64,000 nucleotides of DNA from Trichomonas tenax (Eukaryota; Parabasalia; Trichomonadida; Trichomonadidae), in the NCBI GenBank assembly GCA_023091735.1, contig JALKBU010000122.1:1-64000 (forward strand). Reading direction: 5' to 3'. Under the pieces are notes generated by a model. It was not told the origin of the DNA and did no database searches. It saw only the letters and a program-made list of their open reading frames with translations. Below, in pieces: positions 19,914 to 30,120 of the stretch (within the stretch, counting starts at the first letter, position 1; each line of letters starts with the position of its first letter). The position numbers and the translations under genes are program-made.

Positions 19914-20894
19914 TTAATCGAGATCTAGGCCCGCTGTTGGCTCCTTTATCTCTGGCTCAGGCTTCTTTCCGTACGCCTGGCGCAAAACCTGAGAATAGAA
20001 CCTGATGTAGTGCTGCTGGACGCCGAGCATTAGTCCAAAGAAATTGATTGTCATGTTCTCGTTGAACGGCCTGACCTCGTAAGTGACCTGCTGCGTCTGG
20101 TAGTTCGTCATCGGGACGACGTGCATGAGTGTTCCGCTCAAAACCGGGGACTGAGGATCAAGATTGAAGGCCATCTGGACGAGTTTGTCAAGTTTGTCAT
20201 TCAAAACGGCGGCAACGTTCGCAAGCTGCTGCTTGTCTGTGACTCCTTGGCCTGCGACGATGTTGACCATCATTCCTGAGATTGTCGACTTCAAGCCGGC
20301 AATTCCTTGGGCCTGGTTCGGTCCTGGTGGCGCCATCATGTTGATGAGGAGTGAAACGTTCTTGTGAGTGACCTTTGGAACGATATCTTCGCCGTAGATG
20401 ACAGATGTCATCCAATCTCTTGTCTGGTTTGCGATTTCGGATGAGAAAACAGGGAACTGAGCGAAGTTGAAGCAGTCAACGTTGGTGTAATTCTTTTCGA
20501 GTCTCAAAATTGTAGAAATTCCGACTGATGTTGCGGCACCGAGAGAATGGCCGATTACGTGGATCTTTCCCTTCCATCCCTTCAAGAGCTCTTCGTTGTC
20601 GTCAACGATTCTCTTCGCAGCCTCCAAAATTCCCTTTTGAGCTTTTCCGTTCAAGAACTGCACCAAATCTATGTCCAGCACGATCTGGAAGTCGTTTGCA
20701 TCAGTGGCACCGCGCGTGCAGATGTACAAGTCATCTCCCTCCTGGGCGATGAAGTAAACAGGAAGTTTCTCCTTTTCGCCGCCAGCGCTCTTCACGGACT
20801 TCACACGGTCTGGCAGCGGGATGCCGTCGAAGTGCGCGAGGATGTCCAGGCAGTGGAGCATGTAGACCTTGTCGAGTTTCGCCTCCAAACTCAT
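19914..20894 (-). CDS. Class 3 lipase (alpha/beta hydrolase)
   Basis: 326 residues from the ATG at 20894; the frame is open upstream but without promoter-proximal sense. The nucleophile elbow GHSLGAA lies near residue 116, after the strand IHVIGHS. A conserved GEDIVPKV supplies a candidate catalytic Asp near residue 168, and TLMHVVPM near 285 a candidate His. This matches the Ser-Asp-His order of lipase_3 proteins, which cleave acylglycerols or phospholipids. There is no signal peptide, so action is probably intracellular. The gene is convergent with the HYDIN-like gene, with 63 bp between stops. Confidence 0.8.
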   Translation of the reverse strand: MSLEAKLDKVYMLHCLDILAHFDGIPLPDRVKSVKSAGGEKEKLPVYFIAQEGDDLYICTRGATDANDFQIVLDIDLVQFLNGKAQKGILEAAKRIVDDNEELLKGWKGKIHVIGHSLGAATSVGISTILRLEKNYTNVDCFNFAQFPVFSSEIANQTRDWMTSVIYGEDIVPKVTHKNVSLLINMMAPPGPNQAQGIAGLKSTISGMMVNIVAGQGVTDKQQLANVAAVLNDKLDKLVQMAFNLDPQSPVLSGTLMHVVPMTNYQTQQVTYEVRPFNENMTINFFGLMLGVQQHYIRFYSQVLRQAYGKKPEPEIKEPTAGLDLD

Positions 20895-20922
20895 TTTGTG
20901 GCTAAGTGGCTGAACACTTATT

Positions 20923-20936
20923 ATCAAAAAAGTGAC
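20923..20936 (-). promoter_or_regulatory. GTCACTTTTTTGAT promoter-proximal motif
   Basis: Located 29-42 bp upstream of the lipase ATG on the sense strand. It nearly matches the motif upstream of the SPO22-like gene and one in the 34055-34066 cluster. Confidence 0.4.
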
Positions 20937-21153
20937 AAAATCGCGAACATTTCTTTTACTTTTATATTCACTATAGATACACTCTGTGGATGTGTTTTTC
21001 ACAAAACAGAAAAAAAGTGATAGTTTTTTCTACAAATGACATGGAATCTGCAAAAAATTCTTTAATAAAACTCTTTTATTGACTACATAGATTGTAAAAA
21101 TAGAAATATTCAGAAATTGGATGATGAAAAATTTTTGTCAGAAATAAGAAAGA

Positions 21154-22647
21154 ATGATTGATGACCAACTTCTCTGTCCAATACGGAGCATTGACGACTC
21201 TCCAAATCTCACGGGGCCGTTCACCGAGGAGGAGAGGAACTTCCTTCTCTCGCAGACGAATCTATCCCTGAGATTGCTGAAAATCCAGCACATCGAGAAA
21301 ACAGACCTCAAGCAGCTGGAGAAGGCGAAGGCGACGACAAACAAAGTCTACGAAACGCTCATTAAGGAGGTCAGCGATCTTCAAAAGCAGCAAATCGAGA
21401 GAGGAGCGAAAAGAGCGTCCCTCAGAAGAAAGCAGAACGTCTACAGGGCTCAGTTTAACTACTATTACGAGAATAGAATGTTTTTCTGGAAATTTCACAG
21501 ATGCGAAGTTAAAGTAAAGAAGATTGACGAAGTCAACAAACTTGTTGATGGCGTCAACTTACAGCTTTCAATGGCACAAAAGGCCGTTGACGAGATCAAT
21601 TTAGCGAACTTATTATTTATCATCGAAATCAACAGAAAGGAACTCAGAGAAACAATCAATAGCGTCGAAAAAGATCCAACAGTTAAGAAGTTAAACAAAG
21701 ATCTCAAAATTATTGCACAAAGATTGAAAAACTTGCATAAAACAAACCGAGACTGGTTTATCGAGATGGAGGAGAAAATATATCAGTTTTCTGCAAGATT
21801 TTACAACGCAAAGTTTACTTTTTACGTCGAAAACGTCGCTGATGCATTATTCGAGGAATATTTCCACGCCATAAAGCACGAAGAGATCCTGACACAATTT
21901 ATTCGCGGCTCTGAGCTGATGATGAAGAACCCTAAAAGTTCAGGTCAAATTATATTACAATTGTCGGAAGTTTTAATCGAGAACTCAATCAAAAAGAATC
22001 CAAAAGCGAAAGAGCTCTTCTTCATGCTCATCACTCGCCACATCTTCGGCAATTTATATCCGAGATTGTATCGTCGGATGACTGAGGATGAACTCAAGGA
22101 AGTTTCCGGCAAATTCAAGTTCTTCAGGAATTACTCAATGGATTTCATCATCTCAAACAAGAAGTCCTTCCCTTCTTTGATGACCGGAGTTCCGATTTCA
22201 GCAATTAACACAGCACATCCATATTTAACAGTCATAAGTGAGCTCGATAATCTTCAATTCCAATGTAATCCAATCGATTTTTGCTACAACACACTCAGGT
22301 TGATCGAAAACTTACAAAACATCGCTTGCAACATGGAAAGAGATCTCGAAATGAACACAACAGGCAAACTTACAGCTTTGTCAGATCACTTACTCTGTGT
22401 TGATGATATTATCGATATTATATTTGTTTTAATTTTGATTTCTCAACCAATCGAACTCGGACAGATTATTAAAATGTACGAACCATACGTTAACGGCTTA
22501 ACGTTGCCACAAAACTTCGTATTCGCGTTCCTCACACTCAACCAAGCGTGGAAGAGATTAATGACGACAAACTTCGACGACTTCGACACGCAAGCGAACG
22601 ATTTAGTCACAAAGTCGATGGAAATCGATCCTCTCGGTATTATATGA
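21154..22647 (+). CDS. VPS9-domain protein, probable Rab5-type GEF
   Basis: 497 residues. The N-terminal 210 are helical and charged, with coiled-coil character. The C-terminal half has VPS9-like features: a helical bundle with a PKAKELFFMLITRHIFGNLYP segment, then LTALSDHLLCVDDIIDIIFVLILISQPIELGQIIKMYEPYV. This corresponds to the D-D-LLP-.-.YV-...P-.L-....-.I..F core of VPS9 domains. VPS9 proteins activate Rab5-class GTPases on early endosomes. The gene points the same way as the YjbQ gene, whose ATG lies 60 bp beyond this stop. The exact Rab partner cannot be told. Confidence 0.65.
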   Translation: MIDDQLLCPIRSIDDSPNLTGPFTEEERNFLLSQTNLSLRLLKIQHIEKTDLKQLEKAKATTNKVYETLIKEVSDLQKQQIERGAKRASLRRKQNVYRAQFNYYYENRMFFWKFHRCEVKVKKIDEVNKLVDGVNLQLSMAQKAVDEINLANLLFIIEINRKELRETINSVEKDPTVKKLNKDLKIIAQRLKNLHKTNRDWFIEMEEKIYQFSARFYNAKFTFYVENVADALFEEYFHAIKHEEILTQFIRGSELMMKNPKSSGQIILQLSEVLIENSIKKNPKAKELFFMLITRHIFGNLYPRLYRRMTEDELKEVSGKFKFFRNYSMDFIISNKKSFPSLMTGVPISAINTAHPYLTVISELDNLQFQCNPIDFCYNTLRLIENLQNIACNMERDLEMNTTGKLTALSDHLLCVDDIIDIIFVLILISQPIELGQIIKMYEPYVNGLTLPQNFVFAFLTLNQAWKRLMTTNFDDFDTQANDLVTKSMEIDPLGII

Positions 22648-22687
22648 AATAGATCTTTAGTTAGCTTTTATTTATTTTGTTTTGTTT

Positions 22688-22700
22688 AAAAAGTGTCATT
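22688..22700 (+). promoter_or_regulatory. AAAAAGTGTCATT initiator/promoter motif
   Basis: 8-20 bp upstream of the YjbQ ATG. It combines an AAAGTG box with a TCATTTT sequence that fits the trichomonad initiator consensus TCA-Py-T-(T/A). Confidence 0.45.
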
Positions 22701-22707
22701 TTGTTTA

Positions 22708-23148
22708 ATGATCAAAGTCTTTCAGAAAACAATCAATCTCCCCAACTTTCCACGCGGATCCCACCTCATCACTGACCTCATCGTCAGGCAAGTCCCTGAG
22801 ATCTCGAAAGTCAACGCCGGCTTGATGAACTTATTAATTCAACACACAAGCGCATCAATTACAATCAACGAGAACTTCTGCGCCGATGTTAGAACAGACC
22901 TCAACACATGGATGGACAAAACAATTCCAGAAAATTTTCCTTGGACGCACACTGACGAAGGCGCCGATGATATGCCAGCGCACGTGAAGTCCTCCGTCAT
23001 GGGATGCTCTCTCAACATCCCAATCACAAATGGGGCGTTAAATCTCGGAACTTGGCAAGGAATCTACTTAAACGAGCATAGAAACCACGGTGGATCTCGC
23101 CGTATTGTAATTACTATCACAGGAACTGTCTCTGGCAGCGATCTCTAA
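22708..23148 (+). CDS. YjbQ/UPF0047 family protein
   Basis: 146 residues starting at the ATG in TTTAATGATC. The open frame begins earlier at a GTG, but that GTG lies in the promoter motif. Conserved family sequence is plain: LLIQHTSASITINEN with its His, THTDEGADDMPAHVKSS, GTWQGIYLNEHRNHGGSRRI. Family members are compact trimeric proteins. Bacterial relatives show weak thiamine-phosphate synthase activity in vitro, but the physiological role is unknown. Intact and full-length. No targeting peptide is visible. Confidence 0.9.
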   Translation: MIKVFQKTINLPNFPRGSHLITDLIVRQVPEISKVNAGLMNLLIQHTSASITINENFCADVRTDLNTWMDKTIPENFPWTHTDEGADDMPAHVKSSVMGCSLNIPITNGALNLGTWQGIYLNEHRNHGGSRRIVITITGTVSGSDL

Positions 23149-23437
23149 TTTTGTTATATATAAAACATATATCTTTACGAAGTTATATCATTTCAGATCT
23201 ATAATCTATAACTTTATGATACAAAATGAATATTTCATGATGAAGAGAGTCTAAATTGAGAAATGAATTTTGATGAATTTGTAAAAAATTTACCAAAATT
23301 ATTTATTCATTTATGGAATTTAGTGATATAAACAAAAACCAAATAAATATTGAAATAAAGACCAAATTCAGAGATTTGTCATTCAAAAAGTTGCCCAAAC
23401 AAGAAAAACGCTTTATTATGACATAAAGAGTATAAAA
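23149..23437. other. AT-rich spacer
   Basis: 289 bases, strongly A/T-rich, nothing recognised. The next gene's ATG at 23438 follows GACATAAAGAGTATAAAA. Confidence 0.4.
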
Positions 23438-26400
23438 ATGAAAAATTCGAAAATGTTAAAAAAAAAAATAAAATCTTCGAAATTCTGCAAACAACAGAAA
23501 ATCGACACAGATGACGATCGCAGTCGATTAAAAAAATATTTTTCTAAAAATACGATGGAAGATTTTTTTGTCTCTCGCGGAATCATTTTGGACGCTGCGC
23601 AAGACAGCGAAGCAATAATAAGGAATTTGACGATGATTTCCGGGAAAATGACGCCCGAAAACCTTTGCCAAGAGCCTGCACACAGACAAACTAAAATCTT
23701 CCATCAAATGTGGAGATATCTGCTCGCAGTCTACGAGAAACCGAATTCCAGCATCAAAGTGATGGTTTCCAATCTCACCGGAAAGCTTTTGGTGAGGTTT
23801 ATTCCGAACTTTTCTCCACCGCTTAGAAAAGCGACATACAACATTTCAACCGCGTACCAAAATGAAAATAAGTCATCTGTGCTTCTCGCAGCAATCTTTT
23901 GCTACTTCGTTCGCGCGACATCGCCGAATAAACACAAAGAGCTTCTGAAATTCTTCCACGCAAAGATACACTTTACGGACGTGAAGAACCCGAACTTCTC
24001 AAATATACCGCAGATACTGTCGAGGATTGGTAAATTCAACTTGCAATGGATGTCAGATTTATTGGACGTATATCTTGAGCAGATTACGGCATCTCAGGAC
24101 AGACCCCTGTTCAATTCCATCCTCACCATCATCAAAATATATCCTTCACTCAGCGTTGGCGCTTTAAACAAAATATTATCCAGCGAAAAACCAAATACGG
24201 ACTTAGTTTCATTCTTATTATCGTCAACAGAATTGATTTTAACCCCAGAGATTGAATCAACAATGATCGATGTTGCTTTTTCATTGCTGAAAAATGAAAA
24301 TGCAACATTCATACAAAAAGACAGCGCGTTCCAAATTTTACTGAGAACTCCATCACTTAAAATAGAAAATGAAGGTGAGTTAATATATTTTGAACACAAC
24401 GAAAATATCATCACATTTAAATTCGATTTCGTCAAAGATGTCGCGTCGTTTTATCTATTTGAGATCCCAGGCCTCATAAAAGTGATGCCAACAGACTCTC
24501 CGCTTATTGCACAGAATAAATGGATTACAGCGGGAAATTTAGGAATGATTTCGGAATTTTTAGGCGGTTACGGTGATAGACCTGAACTTCTTTCACCGTT
24601 TTTGATGGGATTGAAGCATTTAATTCGCGTTTACAAGGATGATAATCAATTTGCAGAATTAGTCCATCAATATATCTTCGAAAAGCCGAATTCATGGTTC
24701 CATTCAGCGGATATGTTGAAAGTTATGTCTGAGATTTCTGCTGAAAGAGCAAAAAATATTTTTGGTTTAGAACAAACTATTAAAATGGGTGAAATCGCAA
24801 TTGAATATATTTCCTCTGACAACGAAAAGCTATCAAGCACGGCGCTCGAATTTTTATGCAAATTCAATCCACCACACGAAATTGTAGCTTTGATCTTCAA
24901 AGTAAACTTCTTCGACAGAGAAGGTTTCTTAAACATCGTCAAAATGCTCAACGTTATCCAATTGGATGAAAACTGCGACGCTTTATTCCAAGCTTTACTT
25001 GAATCAGTCGATTTTTACATCAATGACACTGATGTTCTTCAGGCTTTCTTCGCTGTTTCCAAGAGGTTTTCTCTAAAAGTACCGTTAAACAGTTTGATTG
25101 TCACAAAAGCACTTGAATTTTGCCATAATTTCATTAAAAAGTTCAGTTCTAATGAGTTTGATGAATACTTCACAAATAACTTCGATTTGTGCAATGGCTC
25201 ACTTGATTTTAGAAACTTTTTCTTGCCTTTATCAAACGCTTTAACATTCTTATCAAAGATTTCATCATTAAGCGAAGAAATCATCGAAGTTGTAGAGATT
25301 TGTGCTCTATTCTGTCCACAGGAGTGCACATCAATAATAGAAAGCTTTTTCTTAGGATTCGATGATAATTTAAGAGAGCGATTATCTGAAGTGTTCGTCA
25401 CAGTCAGTCGAACATGCTTCGGTGTCGGATACATGTCGAAATGGTGCTATCTTTTGGATGGTTGGATCAGATATAAGGAAGAAATGAAACAATTATGTCT
25501 TGATGTGCTCTCTGTTGCTTCGTGGCTCACAACAGAGCAGCAAAGTGGGTTCTCTATGTATTTGATCAAGAACTGCGGCTTTTCAAGAGAAGAGTTTAGA
25601 TTTATCGACGAAAAAACATTCGAAGGAATTTTGGATTACTTCGCGCACAATCATCCTAATGCATATTTCCACTTAACCGGCGAGAAGTATGTGGAGCCTC
25701 CAAAAGAGGAAATTGTTCAAACATTCCACTTCAAAGAGCCAACAGAGCTCGAAAAGAGAAGATCAGAAGAAAGCGCACTATTTTCGATGGTTAGCGAGAC
25801 GGTTTCTGATGAATATTTGCAGGAGAGCTTAGCGAACTACTTAAATACATCGAATCACAACGGTTTAAGAGCTTTGTTAGCTTTCTGCCGCAGAAGACAG
25901 AGAAAGTTGACATTTGGAAACATCGAAATTCCTCTTTTGATGGTGATGCCGATTTTGACATATGCATCGGTAATGATGCTCCCGGAGCTGCCGCAGCTTG
26001 CTGAGAGAGTCCAGCACTTGAATGGACTCATCGGCGAAAAGTGCAAATTGCTTGCACCCAAAGTTATGATCGAACAGTTCTTTGAGATGCCTAAACCAAA
26101 GAGAGAGCAGATCAAAGAACTCACGACTCTAATTCATGCAATGTATCCATACGCTAACCACGACATGCTCAATGCGTGCGTTTTACACATTGTCGACACA
26201 TGCAACAACAGGCGCAGAATGAGAATTGGCCTTCATTTGATAAGAGCTCTCTTATCTGCGATGACGAATATCCCGCGTGAGTTCTTATTAGGGATCACTT
26301 CGGTCCTCAACAATAGCCTCAGCATCATAGATTCATATGAAACAACAAGAGTGATCTACGTAATTGCTCAAAAATCAGAAGTTACAAAAGGCATTTATGC

Positions 26401-27364
26401 GCTGCATAATCACGTTTGGCAGAAAGTTAGGCATTCATTCCCTGCTCATCCAATGATCAGACTCGCAATGTTGAACAGAAGTCTTGAAACAAAAACGCTT
26501 CAAGGCTTTTACCAGTCGACTGAGCAAGTTTTCGCATCACACACATGCTCGCTTTCGCTTCTGTTGATGACGATGCGCCTCTTCTTGAAGTGCATCCAGC
26601 TTAAGGATGATCAGATGGCAGTCAACGCAACTAAAGCATTCTTAAACTACGCAATACCAACAGTTCAAAAATATTGGACAATTCCGGCGTTTAATGAAGT
26701 TATGGGTCCAATAATGATTTATATTATGTCGAAGCCTGCGTTTGCAAATATCTCAGACACAATTCTCAAAAACATCGCAATTGTTGTTCCACATCCATCA
26801 AACGCTGCATTCCATAGCTATGCGCAGATTCTTCCACGCGCAGTTAAGCGTGGATGCCTCCTTCCAAAGAGGTCTCCAAGCAAGATTGCAGCTCCACTCC
26901 AAGATTTCAAGATCGAGATGTCCTGCCTCAGAGAACTCATCGAAAACACAGCAACAGACTTCGATGCTCGCTCAGCGTTAATTACAGATAGAGTCACAAC
27001 GTGGCTAGAGAATGCATATGATTGCTATTACATGGCTAACATTGTTTATGAATGGGAGAACTTAATTCTGCAATACTTAGGAGCGCAAGAAGTCATTTCA
27101 GTTGTCTGTTTCCAGTTCCATAAGTTCTTCCCTCGTTTCTTCCCGCTCTTTGTCGCAATGGCAATGTTCCTCCAAAGACAGCAGAAGCAAGGAAATGATG
27201 TTAAAGATACATTAGATATGATTGAGTCGGTTGTCCGCATCAAAGCTCACAGAGCTGCTTTGAAGCTTCTTTCTGTTCCAGGAAAAATGGGCGCAGCCCT
27301 CAAACTTGCATCTTTCATCAACGACTGCGAAGAGAGTGACGACATCGTCGCGAAATTTTATTAA
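23438..27364 (+). CDS. Very large helical (HEAT/ARM-like) protein, unknown
   Basis: 1308 residues, intact. It starts with a short strongly basic segment (KKKIKSSKFCKQQK), then continues as an almost unbroken series of amphipathic helices without strands, cysteine clusters or transmembrane segments, as in HEAT/ARM solenoids. Repeated LL...L...IP-type helix pairs are seen throughout. It carries no recognisable catalytic motif and I do not recognise a family. A scaffold or trafficking role is possible but not shown. Confidence 0.85.
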   Translation: MKNSKMLKKKIKSSKFCKQQKIDTDDDRSRLKKYFSKNTMEDFFVSRGIILDAAQDSEAIIRNLTMISGKMTPENLCQEPAHRQTKIFHQMWRYLLAVYEKPNSSIKVMVSNLTGKLLVRFIPNFSPPLRKATYNISTAYQNENKSSVLLAAIFCYFVRATSPNKHKELLKFFHAKIHFTDVKNPNFSNIPQILSRIGKFNLQWMSDLLDVYLEQITASQDRPLFNSILTIIKIYPSLSVGALNKILSSEKPNTDLVSFLLSSTELILTPEIESTMIDVAFSLLKNENATFIQKDSAFQILLRTPSLKIENEGELIYFEHNENIITFKFDFVKDVASFYLFEIPGLIKVMPTDSPLIAQNKWITAGNLGMISEFLGGYGDRPELLSPFLMGLKHLIRVYKDDNQFAELVHQYIFEKPNSWFHSADMLKVMSEISAERAKNIFGLEQTIKMGEIAIEYISSDNEKLSSTALEFLCKFNPPHEIVALIFKVNFFDREGFLNIVKMLNVIQLDENCDALFQALLESVDFYINDTDVLQAFFAVSKRFSLKVPLNSLIVTKALEFCHNFIKKFSSNEFDEYFTNNFDLCNGSLDFRNFFLPLSNALTFLSKISSLSEEIIEVVEICALFCPQECTSIIESFFLGFDDNLRERLSEVFVTVSRTCFGVGYMSKWCYLLDGWIRYKEEMKQLCLDVLSVASWLTTEQQSGFSMYLIKNCGFSREEFRFIDEKTFEGILDYFAHNHPNAYFHLTGEKYVEPPKEEIVQTFHFKEPTELEKRRSEESALFSMVSETVSDEYLQESLANYLNTSNHNGLRALLAFCRRRQRKLTFGNIEIPLLMVMPILTYASVMMLPELPQLAERVQHLNGLIGEKCKLLAPKVMIEQFFEMPKPKREQIKELTTLIHAMYPYANHDMLNACVLHIVDTCNNRRRMRIGLHLIRALLSAMTNIPREFLLGITSVLNNSLSIIDSYETTRVIYVIAQKSEVTKGIYALHNHVWQKVRHSFPAHPMIRLAMLNRSLETKTLQGFYQSTEQVFASHTCSLSLLLMTMRLFLKCIQLKDDQMAVNATKAFLNYAIPTVQKYWTIPAFNEVMGPIMIYIMSKPAFANISDTILKNIAIVVPHPSNAAFHSYAQILPRAVKRGCLLPKRSPSKIAAPLQDFKIEMSCLRELIENTATDFDARSALITDRVTTWLENAYDCYYMANIVYEWENLILQYLGAQEVISVVCFQFHKFFPRFFPLFVAMAMFLQRQQKQGNDVKDTLDMIESVVRIKAHRAALKLLSVPGKMGAALKLASFINDCEESDDIVAKFY

Positions 27365-27802
27365 AAAATTTGTTTGTTATTGGCAATATTAATCTTTATC
27401 ATTCCACTCTGATAATGTATAAGTATTCTCTACATCAATCTTTTCTAATTGCAGTTGTAAATGTTCAAAATTCTTCACTTCACCTTATGTCAGTAAAATC
27501 GCAAAACTGTGGCTGTAAATCAAATAGCAATATCGCATTCCAACGAAGGTTGTTGAGAGAGGACCGACTTTATGTGAGATTTTTGCCAAATTTGAGAGAA
27601 ATGTTTTTGACACGTGATAAATCTCTTTTACGCATCATAATATAGATGATTTTTGAAAAATAAAATAAACAAAGAATAAAAAACGCAAATGTAGTTAAAA
27701 AGCACTGCATAGTTCTGTAATAGTGAAATAGGTTTAAATAAAGATGAAATGCGTCAAGTCTATGAACAAATCACGAATTAACAAAATCAGTAAAGGTTCA
27801 GC
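27365..27802. other. Spacer between convergent genes
   Basis: 438 bases. A 91-codon frame at 27370-27645 has no start near its beginning and AT-rich coding unlike its neighbours, so it is not called. TTTGTTTGTTATTGG just after the upstream stop resembles the 3'-end motif. Confidence 0.35.
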
Positions 27803-28366
27803 TCAGTAGCAGAACGGTACAATTCCGAAATCGCCAAGGTCGGACTTTTCCGGTGCTACGCGATCGAAAAGCTCCCACAAGTCCGTCTCATTATTGAAGA
27901 CTTCGAATTTTTCAAAAAAATTGGCTGATGCTGCTTCTATTTGGAGTATCTCTGAAGGTTTCACGAGTGCGTGCTCTTTTGGACTCGGATCTTCAATTTC
28001 ATCTTCCGCCTTTTTTGCATCTTTCTCTTTCCTCAGCTTTATCCTGGTGAGGACCGTCCATCTGTTCTTTACCTCGATGTTCGACCTGTTTCCGAGCAGT
28101 GTTGAGATGAGAACCCAATTGTGCCCGTTGATGCGAACGAGCTCATCGAGCTTTTGATCCTCGTCCTGCGACCAGGGCGTCTCATTGCGTACGTGCTTTA
28201 GGTGCTTGTTGTAGCGGTCGTTGCATTGCTTCGCTGTTTTTCCTTTTATCTTCTTCGCGATCTCGGACCACGGTGCGTCTGGTCTCTTCTTGCGCCACTT
28301 GATGATCATTGCGTCCTCGCTTGGTTTGAAGAACGTGCGCGTGAGATTCATCTCTGAAAAATGCAT
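27803..28366 (-). CDS. R2R3-type Myb transcription factor
   Basis: 187 residues from the ATG at 28366; a second ATG at 28351 is equally possible, and the frame upstream starts only with GTG. Two Myb repeats follow each other. The first runs from about FFKPSEDAMIIKW to QCNDRYNKHL, and the second from PWSQDEDQKLDELV to EVKNRWTVLTR. The tryptophan spacing is that of animal/protist R2R3 DNA-binding domains. A charged tail follows. Trichomonads use many small Myb proteins of this shape, some binding promoter initiator regions or MRE sites. An AAAAAGTGAAT motif lies 25-36 bp upstream. Confidence 0.9.
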   Translation of the reverse strand: MHFSEMNLTRTFFKPSEDAMIIKWRKKRPDAPWSEIAKKIKGKTAKQCNDRYNKHLKHVRNETPWSQDEDQKLDELVRINGHNWVLISTLLGNRSNIEVKNRWTVLTRIKLRKEKDAKKAEDEIEDPSPKEHALVKPSEILQIEAASANFFEKFEVFNNETDLWELFDRVAPEKSDLGDFGIVPFCY

Positions 28367-28402
28367 ATTTCGAATTGTTAGAAATAAAATATTCACTTTT
28401 TC

Positions 28403-30120
28403 TGAATAAGTTGATTCATTATTTCGTGTTTTACTGGGTAATAGGACGAAATGAGCTGCATTAGACTTAAAATAAATTGAGTCAATGACTTTTGTGGGAA
28501 TTTCAACGATTGAGAAATTTGAATGGGAAGAACAAAGTGTTGAATATCGTTATAAAAGATGAATTTCGAAGTTTTGGAAAAAAATAAAAATTATTGAATT
28601 TTATCTCAAATTATCTTTTAAGTTAAAAATATTGACTGCGGTGACAGAGTGACAATCTAAATTAACGCATTGAAAAATCTTCAGAAAATTGGAATCATTA
28701 AATCTGTTTTATTGTGTTCTATACACAAAATGGAGTCATATGAAAATAAAAAATATATTAAAAATGTTTATGAGTTATTATGTGATAAATAGCCTATACA
28801 ACTGTTTTCATTGCTATGTGTCGAGTTAAAATCGAGTTTTAATTTGTTCAAATTAAAAACATATATTTTAATTTTTAGATTGAAAAACATCGAAGATCAT
28901 CACTATATAAAGTTATGTGATGAGATTTGATTATTTCAAAGGAAGATATTTTTTATTGTTTACCCTTTATTAACACAGCAAAACAGTATTTGCAACAGTT
29001 ATTTGATTGTGCTCACTCCGATATTTTCTCTCAAATATTGAATCATCCATCATTTAAGTTATTTTTATCTTTCACAATGAATCAGATCACGATGAATAAA
29101 ATTATCTCTTTTTTCCTGTAAGTAGGAATGTCCGAAATGTTAATTTATCGGGGCAAGTTGTCCTAAAAAACGTATTCTTTCAGGCTCTGCCTGAACTAAA
29201 AAATATCAGGGTCTGTTGATTTATAATGGGGATAAGTTTCCCCTTTTTATGAAATAAACTCTCTTTCTTGTTTATTATATAACCCCTTTGTTTGAGCAAT
29301 CAGTTATCTTCGCGTGGCATTATCGCCACAGACGTGTTCTGCTCTGTGTTGTTATATACATAGATCTCTCAAGTGTCACTTTTATGTAAACCTCTCAAAT
29401 TAGCTTCCTCGATAAAGTCCAAAATTAGCAGAGCTCAATGAAATAAATTGTATAATAGTTCAAAAATAAATGTATAAATACATTATTTATTATTACGGAT
29501 GATTTATTATTTGAATAATATATTTCGGATGATATTGTTACATATAATTTATAAAACTTTTTAGATAATATGACAGGTCTTTAATATGGCATGTAACCTG
29601 CTGCATTTGTCACGTAGTATCTTCGTGTTAGCCCCATTTTATTTTTCCCTTCCCCTTTTTCTCCCCCGGGTAACTTTTTGCGGAAATAATCGATGAATTT
29701 TGCTCCTCTCAGTTCCGTTTCCAATACAATTGGGAGGACGGGAAAATAATTAATTCAAAAGCCTTTTTGTGATGATTATTTTTTAAACTTTTTGATGAGT
29801 CTTGTAAATCACCGCATTTGTAGCTGTTTTTCGTTGTTTGATATAACCGAATTGAATGAAGAATGCAGTTATAATGTGAATTCTTTTCAAACTGGGGAGT
29901 TATTTCTGCCTCTTCCATTTAATGTTGGTTATATCGCTATGATAAAGCGTTTTTTGCGGTAAAATTGAGATGAATGAAATTGACCGATAAACATTGAAAA
30001 GTGTGCATAATGATTATTTTTATATTCAAATTTGATCTATCTCCATAGATAAGTGCTATTATAAGAAAATTCCTATTTACACTTTTCTGAGTAGTTTTCA
30101 AAGCATTATTGTTTATTTTC
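28403..30120. other. Long intergenic region, mostly unexplained
   Basis: Mostly AT-rich. An open stretch at 28924-29121 lacks an ATG. At 29300-29420 there are two overlapping small hairpins. A 69-codon ATG frame on the minus strand (29709-29918) exists, but I cannot support it as a gene. A C/T-rich tract with CCCCTTTTT and CCCCCGGG is at 29636-29670. Confidence 0.35.
29314..29348 (+). other. Small hairpin region, possible structured RNA
   Basis: GTGGC (29314-29318) pairs with GCCAC (29325-29329), and the overlapping CACAGA (29327-29332) pairs with TCTGTG (29343-29348). The preceding CTTCGCG plus TGGCATTATCG resembles the 5' end of U4 snRNA, but the kink-turn and Sm site are not evident. Weak evidence only. 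Confidence 0.2.

Noticed and set aside
27370..27645. 91-codon plus-strand frame after the large helical gene
   Set aside because: No ATG at its start, AT-rich codon use, and it begins right at the upstream stop.
28924..29121. 65-codon open stretch
   Set aside because: Begins with TTG; the nearby ATG is in another frame and ends after 17 codons. No family resemblance.
29709..29918. 69-codon ATG frame on the minus strand
   Set aside because: Peptide unrecognised, no promoter-like motif, isolated in AT-rich DNA; it could be chance.
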